64,000 nt of DNA. Origin: Leifsonia sp. Leaf264. Lineage in GTDB: Bacteria; Actinomycetota; Actinomycetes; Actinomycetales; Microbacteriaceae. The notes under the pieces were generated by a model. That model saw only the letters and a program-made list of their open reading frames with translations, searched no databases and was not told the origin of the DNA. How positions within the stretch are numbered: position 1 is the stretch's first letter; every line of letters begins with the position of its first letter. Location: the NCBI RefSeq assembly GCF_001422325.1, contig NZ_LMMR01000005.1:1-64000 (forward strand), written 5' to 3'. A program made the position numbers and the translations under genes. Of the stretch, positions 58,455 to 64,000 are shown piece after piece.

Positions 58455-58910
58455 ATGTTCCGTATCACCGACCTGATCATGCCGGAATCACCGGGCACGT
58501 CGGCGACCTCCTGGGCCGTCGTCGTCGCAGTCGCCATCGCAGTTGTCGTCGGCGTCGTCGCCTTCCGAATCGCGAAGCGTTTCCTCCGCCGACGTATGAA
58601 GGCGATCCTCATCGCCGCCACCGTGTCCATCGCGGCCGGCGCCCTCGGCGTCAGCGCATTCACCTTCTCGACCGCCGATGCGGCGAACACCGCCAAGGCC
58701 GCATTCGAGACAGCACAGATCCAGGCGGTGACCGGCTGGGCCCGTACGACCTACGGCGTCGACATCAACCCGTCCGAAGCTCTGGACCTGGTCGCCGGCC
58801 ACCCCGTAGAGATCTCCGTCGACGGCGTCACCCAGCGGGTGTCGCTCAGCACCGACGTGGCTGGAACCAAGCTGACCGTAGCCAACAACGAGATCCCCAC
58901 CCTCGGCTGA
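58455..58910 (+). CDS. membrane protein, 151 aa
   Basis: First gene of the plus-strand block. Begins MFRITDLIMPESPGTSATSW; hydrophobic span near 22-42, basic stretch RIAKRFLRRRMK, second span near 58-76 ending SAFTFSTADAA, then an outer domain with GVDINPSEALDLVAGHPVEI. Ribosome site GGAGGGC before the ATG; motif CCGCACATG at 58407-58415. Function unknown. Confidence 0.7.
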   Translation: MFRITDLIMPESPGTSATSWAVVVAVAIAVVVGVVAFRIAKRFLRRRMKAILIAATVSIAAGALGVSAFTFSTADAANTAKAAFETAQIQAVTGWARTTYGVDINPSEALDLVAGHPVEISVDGVTQRVSLSTDVAGTKLTVANNEIPTLG

Positions 58911-58940
58911 GTGCCGACCAATCCGACCAGAGAGACAGCC

Positions 58941-59132
58941 ATGCCACTGACATTGGAAGAACGAGTCCGCCGAGTTTTCAAAGCCGAGAAGAAGCGTGAG
59001 TCGATGTCCCGGATGCACGGCGGCCCGCACTCCGGGATCACCGTCAAGCAGGCCGCCTACCGGCGGACCGCTGCCATACTGGGTCTCCCGATCGGCCAGG
59101 TCAAGGAGATCGTGAAGGCTCGAGCCGAGTAG
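58941..59132 (+). CDS. small HTH-like basic protein, 63 aa
   Basis: Begins MPLTLEERVRRVFKAEKKRE. VKQAAYRRTAAILGLPIGQV may be a helix-turn-helix. Directly follows 58455-58910; a GTG at 58911, abutting that stop, is an alternative start. Possible DNA-binding protein for the palindromes just downstream, but that is a guess. Confidence 0.62.
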   Translation: MPLTLEERVRRVFKAEKKRESMSRMHGGPHSGITVKQAAYRRTAAILGLPIGQVKEIVKARAE

Positions 59133-59797
59133 GTTCCGACACCCCGCCCGTTCAGAGTGGCAGAAAACAGACGAATGTCGAAGAACGGCCACGCTATTAC
59201 CTGATCATTACCCGGAAATGTCAACCATAGTTGACAGTGCCCGTAAAATCTCGGGCGGACTGCTACCCAGATTACCCAAATCTGTCAACATCGGTTGACC
59301 GGGGCTACGTCAACCGCAGTTGACTTCTGATTCGATGTCACCCGGACGAGGGTCACACTGCTTCGATCGGTGGCCGTGACCTCGTGGCCAGGTGATGGAG
59401 GTAACACTGAGCATCTCTCAAAAGCGATGGCAGTTTCCCGTCTTTGAGCGAAAAACTGCCACAAAATTGCCAGGCTGTCACCCAGATCACCCGGAGTTAC
59501 CACCCCTCGGTAACGGCCAGATCCCAGTAAACACAAGGCCTCTAGCTACTACTTACTACTACTGAAACCTTGTTACCTCTTAAGTTAAGTAGTTAAGGAG
59601 AGAGTCGCTATATCTTTCCGCAGAAGCAGTAAGCATTCCCTTCCTCCTCTATATGCACCACAGCGCCAAAAGCTGGTATTTCGGTAACAAGCAACAGAAA
59701 TCCCAGATCAAGAGTAATAAAATGCGATACCCGGCCTTGGTTACGGCCGGTCACGCGGTAATTCCGGCCGGTAAACGCCGCCACGCACCTACGTTGC
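59133..59797. promoter_or_regulatory. AT-rich non-coding region with repeats and palindromes
   Basis: No gene in 665 bp. Three perfect GTCAAC-N4-GTTGAC palindromes lie at 59220-59235, 59284-59299 and 59309-59324. At least ten copies of R-TTACC/GGTAA-Y are scattered through it (59196, 59207, 59271, 59400, 59496, 59509, 59572, 59683, 59739, 59770). From 59535 to 59640 the DNA is strikingly AT-rich for this genome, with CTACT repeats. An inverted GGCCGG/CCGGCC element lies just before the next start. Candidate origin, partition site or multi-operator control region. Confidence 0.65.
59220..59324. promoter_or_regulatory. three GTCAAC-N4-GTTGAC palindromes
   Basis: 16-bp sites with identical 6-bp arms and variable 4-bp centres (CATA, ATCG, CGCA). 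Centre-to-centre spacings are 64 and 25 bp. Identical arms with free centres are what a dimeric DNA-binding protein leaves. Confidence 0.85.
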
Positions 59798-60319
59798 ATG
59801 ACAGCAACCGTTGCGCACAGGCACGACCTCCGAGGCGGCGACCGCGCCCACCCCTCGCGGTGGTCACCCGCAGCCGCGCACCCCTCCGAAGCCGCTGTCA
59901 GCTACGACGTCATCCCCCAGCTGCTCGCCAAGCAGGCACACTCGCTCACCGTTCTCGCCGAACACGGAGGCTCGATCGCCTTCGCCGACCGGTCCGGGTT
60001 CCGCCGCGGCGGCTTCCCCGTCCACCTCGACGAACTGGGCGACCCCGACCTCGCACGCGGAAACTGCTGGGCAGCCACCAACGAACTGCTCGACCGAATC
60101 GACCCCGAAGAGCTCGGCGCCACAGCGATCGACGAGATCACCCTCACGAACCGACGAGACCACGTCGCCATCTCCGCCACCGACGGAAAGACCGACTGGG
60201 TCGTCGACTACACGATCAGGCAATTCGACGCCGAACTCGCCTTTCCCTGGGTCGGAACCGAAGCCAGCTGGAAGTCCACCATCGAAGTATCAACCGGGCA
60301 AACATGGGCCTTCACCTGA
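59798..60319 (+). CDS. hypothetical protein, 173 aa
   Basis: Begins MTATVAHRHDLRGGDRAHPS. Contains GNCWAATNELLDRI, in which Cys precedes a helix as in papain-like folds, and later DHVAI and DW-VDYTIRQF; a cysteine-peptidase or transglutaminase-like fold is possible but weakly supported. ATG directly follows motif CCACGCACCTACG (59781-59793). Confidence 0.7.
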   Translation: MTATVAHRHDLRGGDRAHPSRWSPAAAHPSEAAVSYDVIPQLLAKQAHSLTVLAEHGGSIAFADRSGFRRGGFPVHLDELGDPDLARGNCWAATNELLDRIDPEELGATAIDEITLTNRRDHVAISATDGKTDWVVDYTIRQFDAELAFPWVGTEASWKSTIEVSTGQTWAFT

Positions 60320-60377
60320 CTCATTCCAACCAACGAAATGTGTCCAGACGCAGCCCCGAAAACTGCCACATACCTAC

Positions 60378-60419
60378 ATGACAAGGCCCCGAGGGATCGC
60401 GAATCGCAACTCCGGGTAG
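60378..60419 (+). CDS. possible 13-aa peptide
   Basis: MTRPRGIANRNSG, with its ATG directly after motif CCACATACCTAC (60366-60377), the same spacing as at real genes. Too short to judge. A Shine-Dalgarno-like AAAGGAGG at 60439 lacks a start codon after it. Confidence 0.25.
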   Translation: MTRPRGIANRNSG

Positions 60420-60490
60420 GGCTGGACGCACTGCTGTGAAAGGAGGTCTACGGATCCCCGAGCGCAGCACGGGCAGATCCACTATCTCGC

Positions 60491-60519
60491 AAAGCCCCCG
60501 GCGTCACGCCGGGGGCTTT
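60491..60519 (+). terminator. strong intrinsic terminator
   Basis: AAAGCCCCCGGCG/CGCCGGGGGCTTT (the final pairs sharing the TCA loop region), the most classical terminator of the window, closing the 59798 transcript. Confidence 0.9.
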
Positions 60520-60560
60520 CGCGTTCCACAGAACCCGAAGAAGCCGCGCATGTTGGGGTC

Positions 60561-60701
60561 ATGAACACCACAGTCACCACCGTCGCCGCGGCCGTCATCC
60601 TCAGCATCGGCGCAGCAGCGATCGCCCTGCGCAACCGACGCCCCAGCACCCTGGGTCGCCCCAACACCGCCGGATACGGAGGCTTGCCAACCGCAACCTG
60701 A
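60561..60701 (+). CDS. small membrane protein, 46 aa
   Basis: MNTTVTTVAAAVILSIGAAA then IALRNRRPSTLGRPNTAGYG. One N-terminal transmembrane span followed by a basic tail. ATG directly after motif CCGCGCATGTTGGGGTC (60544-60560). Function unknown; the coding sense is supported by the typical membrane-protein layout. Confidence 0.6.
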   Translation: MNTTVTTVAAAVILSIGAAAIALRNRRPSTLGRPNTAGYGGLPTAT

Positions 60702-60734
60702 ACGCCGACGGAGGTCGCCACATGCCTTGAAACC

Positions 60735-60779
60735 ATGAGCGCAAACCCCGCCGACACCACGGAGATGATCCGTGGTTGA
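60735..60779 (+). CDS. possible 14-aa leader coupled to the YgjV-like gene
   Basis: MSANPADTTEMIRG, whose TGA overlaps the GTG of the next gene (GTGGTTGA). Motif CGCCACATG at 60716-60724. Translation through it could expose the next start. Confidence 0.3.
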   Translation: MSANPADTTEMIRG

Positions 60780-61371
60780 GATCGGCTCCGCCGCCTGGCT
60801 GACCAGTCAGATCTTCGCCGCGATCGGCTACCCGATCAGGCTGTGGTCCCACTGGCAGACCACACGCACCCGCACCCTCGCCGGGTCCGCGATCGGCGCA
60901 GCGTTCCAGACCCTCGGACTCATCTGCCTCGGCATGTACGGAGCTGCCGCCGCCGGCAGCCTCTCCGTCATCCGCAACCTCATCCACCTCGGCTCCGACA
61001 AGACAACCCGCAGAGAGCAGGTCGGCCTCGGGGTCACCTTCGCCGTCCTCGCCGTCATCGCCTACATGGCCTTCGAGATCAAGATCGACAGCATCGCCTG
61101 GTGGTTCCCGGTCGGCAGCGTCGTCGTCACAGCCATCGGCCAGGCGTTCCCGTCCCGGTTCGTCGTGAAGCTTTCGGCGTTCATCGGAACCGGCCTGTGG
61201 GCTGCAACCTACGCCTCCGTCGGCGCTTGGGTTGCGTTCGCCGGCGACACCATCGGCGCCACCCTCGCCCTGATCGCGCTCAGTCGAATCTGCGTCGACT
61301 GGTACCGGAAAGCACACGGTCTCCCGATCCCCGACCGGACCAAGAAGCCGAAACCCGTGAAGGCCGCATAG
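60772..61371 (+). CDS. YgjV-like multi-span membrane protein, 199 aa
   Basis: Begins (GTG) MVEIGSAAWLTSQIFAAIGY; about five or six hydrophobic segments, with SHWQTTRTRTLAGSAIGAAF and GSLSVIRNLIHLGS resembling the YgjV inner-membrane family of unknown role. Basic C-terminal tail PDRTKKPKPVKAA. Ribosome site ACGGAGATG. Precedes the MFS gene by 21 bases. Confidence 0.68.
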   Translation: MVEIGSAAWLTSQIFAAIGYPIRLWSHWQTTRTRTLAGSAIGAAFQTLGLICLGMYGAAAAGSLSVIRNLIHLGSDKTTRREQVGLGVTFAVLAVIAYMAFEIKIDSIAWWFPVGSVVVTAIGQAFPSRFVVKLSAFIGTGLWAATYASVGAWVAFAGDTIGATLALIALSRICVDWYRKAHGLPIPDRTKKPKPVKAA

Positions 61372-61392
61372 CGCGCCACATGCCCCTGGGGA

Positions 61393-62616
61393 GTGTTCCG
61401 CTCCTTCGCCATCCGCAACTACCGACTCTGGTTCACCGGCGCTTTCCTCTCCAGCATCGGCGGCTGGATGCAGTCAACAGCTGTGTCCTGGATCGCACTG
61501 ACCGAACTCACCGACTACGACGCCGTCGCCGTCGGGATCACCATCGCGCTCCAGTTCGGACCCCGAGTGTTCCTGCTCCCGGTGACCGGGTGGGTGGCAG
61601 ATCGTTTCGAGCGGCGGAAGACCATCCTCGTCACCCAGGCGACCATGATGGCGACCGGTATCACCTTCGGCATTGCCCTCCTCGCCGGCACCGCCCAGCT
61701 CTGGCAGCTGTATCTGATCTCCGCAATCATCGGCGTCGTCGGAGCGGTCGAGAACCCGACGAAGCAGGCGTTCGTCCCCTCGCTCGTCCCGGAATCGATG
61801 CTCTCCAACGTCGTCGCCTTGGAAGGAGCGACCTACAACACGGCCCGGATGATCGGACCGGCAGCCGGTGGTCTGCTCCTCGCAACAGTTGACCCAGGAT
61901 GGTTGTTCGTGGCCAACGGGTTGTCCTTCGGCGCGGTCATCTCCATGCTGCTGCTCTTGCGAACCGCAGACATCCGGGACCACCGGACGACCAAGGCTGC
62001 ATCATCCGGACTCGTCGTGGCGCTCCGACACATCAGAACCGACAGGTCAGTGATGATCGCCCTGGCGATGATCCTGCTGATCGGCTCGAGCACATTGAAC
62101 TTCTCCGTCTACGTGCCCGCAATGGTCGTCGAGTTCGGCGGTCAGTCGAGCATCTATGGGCTGATCTCGTCAGTCATGGCTGCCGGCGCTGTCCTCGGTG
62201 CCCTGCTGGCGGCTAGGACGGAACGGCCGGGCGTGGGCAGGATGGCGGTGGCCGCCGGCTTCGCTGCAGTCGCAGCCCTCGCTGCAGCCTCTTCCCCAAA
62301 CCTGGTGTGGTTCACCGTTGCCTGCTTCGCGATCGCGTTCGCGAACATCACCATCACCGCCGCGGTGAACGGCCACCTCCAAACCTCCACTCCCGCTCAC
62401 CTGCGCGGTCGGGTGATGGCGACCCTCATGGCGGTTCTTGCCGTCGGAGCTCTCGCCGGCGCGCCCGCGCTCGGCGCTGTCGTCAACGAGTTCGGCGCCC
62501 AGACGTCACTGATAGCCGTCTCCGTAGCGTCCGCGATCGCTGCAGCCCTCTGGTTCGCGACCCGACGCCCGGCTCATCCACCGACACCGGCGACGGCTGT
62601 ACCTGCAAGCAACTGA
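61393..62616 (+). CDS. MFS transporter (MFS_3/EntS-like)
   Basis: 407 codons. Begins (GTG) MFRSFAIRNYRLWFTGAFLS SI, typical of this group; VTGWVADRFERRKTILVTQA is the MFS loop 2-3 signature (G-x-x-x-D-R-x-x-R-R), and ENPTKQAFVPSLVPESML is conserved in MFS_3 exporters. About 12 spans. GTG follows motif CGCCACATG (61374-61382). An exporter of small molecules is expected; rare in phages, possibly acquired from the host. Confidence 0.88.
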   Translation: MFRSFAIRNYRLWFTGAFLSSIGGWMQSTAVSWIALTELTDYDAVAVGITIALQFGPRVFLLPVTGWVADRFERRKTILVTQATMMATGITFGIALLAGTAQLWQLYLISAIIGVVGAVENPTKQAFVPSLVPESMLSNVVALEGATYNTARMIGPAAGGLLLATVDPGWLFVANGLSFGAVISMLLLLRTADIRDHRTTKAASSGLVVALRHIRTDRSVMIALAMILLIGSSTLNFSVYVPAMVVEFGGQSSIYGLISSVMAAGAVLGALLAARTERPGVGRMAVAAGFAAVAALAAASSPNLVWFTVACFAIAFANITITAAVNGHLQTSTPAHLRGRVMATLMAVLAVGALAGAPALGAVVNEFGAQTSLIAVSVASAIAAALWFATRRPAHPPTPATAVPASN

Positions 62617-62672
62617 ACTCCGCCACATATCTCCTCGGCGAGGTACGCCCTCCGACCCGAGAAGGAAACGCC

Positions 62673-64000
62673 GTGCGCCGCTACCCAAGTTCGCTCACCA
62701 TGATGCGCTCGATTCGTGGAGCCATCGATCTCGGATCCATCATGGTCGGCGTGATCGTCATCGCCATCTTCGCCGGCATCATTTCCGTGTCCGTGTTTGC
62801 TGTGATCCCCTGGAGCCAGGACGAAGCCGCCAAGCAGAACCTCATGTCTGTCGCGGACGCTGAAGCGGTGGCGCGGACTGGTTTCGCAGATGGGGCTCCC
62901 GCCGCATATCTGAACAGTGCGGGCCTCGACGGGGCTGAGCTGCTGGACGCCGACCCGGACGCGAACTTGGTCGTCGGTACGGATGCCACAGGCTCCTGCT
63001 GGGTCGCACTGTCCCGGTCTGGCAGCGGGGACCCGTTCTTCGCGAGCAGCAAACACCCGAAGCCTGTCGGATACGACACCCAGAACGAATGCGTCGACGT
63101 GCCCGCCCTGTTCGCCACACTGCATGACCCGAACCCGCCCGTGCCGCTGGTCGCCAGCTACGCCGACGTCACCTTCGACCGCAGCGGTGGCGGGTCTGTC
63201 GCCCCTACCGTCACCGGCCCAGCCGGCGCCAAGACGTTCACCTCCACCGACCTGCCGGACGGCGTGAACCTCAACCCGACCACCGGCGAGATCACCGGAC
63301 CGCCGGCGTGGCGGTTCAACGCGAAGAAGGTCGCCGTAGGCGGCATGCACACCTGCGCCATCACCCTCACCGGAACGGTGAAGTGCTGGGGCTACAACCT
63401 GTTCGGTCAGCTTGGCAGCGGCATCACCAGCTACATGGAACCCCTTCCGGTCGACGTGGTGGGCCTCACCGACGTGAAGGACATCTACCTCGGAGGCATG
63501 ACTACGTGCGCCCTCACCTCGACCAACGGCCTGAAGTGCTGGGGGCTCAATTCCGACGGCGCCGTCGGCGACGGAACGCGGATCAACCGGGACCTTCCCA
63601 CCGATGTCATTGGGCTCACCAGCGGCGTGAAGACCGCCTCGTTCTCCGACAGCCACATCTGTGCAGTCACCACGGCTGGTGCCCTCTTCTGCTGGGGGAA
63701 CGGCGACTACGGGCAGATCGGAAACGACGACACCAGACGTAGCGTGACCCCTACCCCCGTGCACAACTTGGGCAGCGGCGTCAGCAGCGTGGCCGTCGGA
63801 GGAACTCAAAGCTGCGCCGTGACAGACGCCGGTGCCGCGCTCTGCTGGGGTGCCGGCAACTCGGGACAGCTCGGCGACGGCACCACCTGGGGCCGCCTCG
63901 AACCGAACCCGGTCCTCGGACTGTCCAGCGGCGTTGCTGAGATCCGCGCGGGCGCGAACTTCACTTGTGCCCGCATGGACACCGGAACCGTGAAGTGCTG
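62673..64000 (+). CDS. membrane-anchored RCC1-repeat protein (partial, runs off window)
   Basis: At least 442 codons, no stop before the window end. Start (GTG) MRRYPSSLTMMRSIRGAIDL with ribosome site GAGAAGGAAAC. One transmembrane span near 25-47, then a pilin-like outer segment (PWSQDEAAKQNLMSVADAEA). A putative-Ig element (TDLPDGVNLNPTTGEITG) leads into at least five RCC1 blades: TCAITLTGTVKCWGYN, CALTSTNGLKCWGLN, ICAVTTAGALFCWGNG, SCAVTDAGAALCWGAG, TCARMDTGTVKCW. Extracellular beta-propeller, perhaps for surface binding. Motif variant CGCCACATA at 62621-62629. Confidence 0.85.
   Translation, partial: MRRYPSSLTMMRSIRGAIDLGSIMVGVIVIAIFAGIISVSVFAVIPWSQDEAAKQNLMSVADAEAVARTGFADGAPAAYLNSAGLDGAELLDADPDANLVVGTDATGSCWVALSRSGSGDPFFASSKHPKPVGYDTQNECVDVPALFATLHDPNPPVPLVASYADVTFDRSGGGSVAPTVTGPAGAKTFTSTDLPDGVNLNPTTGEITGPPAWRFNAKKVAVGGMHTCAITLTGTVKCWGYNLFGQLGSGITSYMEPLPVDVVGLTDVKDIYLGGMTTCALTSTNGLKCWGLNSDGAVGDGTRINRDLPTDVIGLTSGVKTASFSDSHICAVTTAGALFCWGNGDYGQIGNDDTRRSVTPTPVHNLGSGVSSVAVGGTQSCAVTDAGAALCWGAGNSGQLGDGTTWGRLEPNPVLGLSSGVAEIRAGANFTCARMDTGTVKC

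Overview
The window looks like part of a large, GC-rich genome of a phage infecting an actinobacterium. The evidence is wall-to-wall small unknown genes with little spacing, about 38 good tRNA genes plus a tmRNA interleaved with protein genes, nucleotide and NAD metabolism genes, both gyrase subunits, and actinobacterial mobile-element families (DUF3039, CxxC proteins with an N-terminal R-x-x-x-G-x-F signature). The tmRNA tag reads ANASRSDFALAA, and the -DFALAA ending recalls Micrococcales tags, so a Microbacterium- or Arthrobacter-like host is a reasonable guess. I recognise no capsid, terminase, portal or lysis gene, so this is the non-structural part of the genome. A plasmid cannot be strictly excluded.

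Layout. Bases 1-5.9 kb hold a 39-bp tandem repeat and small minus-strand genes, including a HAD-fold phosphatase and an Rnl5/DraRnl-type RNA ligase. From 5.9 to 22.4 kb lies a minus-strand stable-RNA island: tRNAs, a tmRNA, a Thg1-type tRNA(His) guanylyltransferase, a Ro60/Rsr protein and, just upstream of it, an RNA with all the parts of a YrlA-type Y RNA. From 22.8 to 33 kb are short unknown genes, many sharing an N-terminal signature. From 33.2 to 36.7 kb is an NAD-salvage operon: PRPP synthetase, NAMPT, a small gene and an NrtR-like Nudix regulator, with two spaced palindromes in front. From 36.8 to 58.4 kb come an FtsK-like ATPase with a duplicated C-terminus, gyrase B and A, CxxC proteins, a Suv3-like RNA helicase, thioredoxin reductase and a secreted DUF1524 nuclease. 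Transcription then switches to the plus strand (58.4-64 kb): small membrane proteins, an AT-rich 665-bp non-coding region with three GTCAAC-N4-GTTGAC palindromes, a YgjV-like membrane protein, an MFS transporter and a membrane-anchored RCC1-repeat protein that runs off the window.

How it works together. Genes and tRNA groups are punctuated by about 50 copies of one short motif (CCGCACATG / CCACACACC / CGCCACATG). It usually ends 5-10 nt before a start codon and usually lacks a Shine-Dalgarno sequence, but it also stands before tRNAs and before genes with a normal ribosome binding site. The simplest reading is a phage-specific promoter that often gives nearly leaderless mRNAs. A second theme is RNA maintenance: replacement tRNAs, tmRNA, RNA ligase, Thg1, Ro60 with its Y RNA and a Suv3 helicase. 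The phage tRNA(His) lacks the genomically encoded G-1 that bacteria normally supply, which is what Thg1 adds. A third theme is NAD supply, which in other phages counters NAD-depleting immunity.
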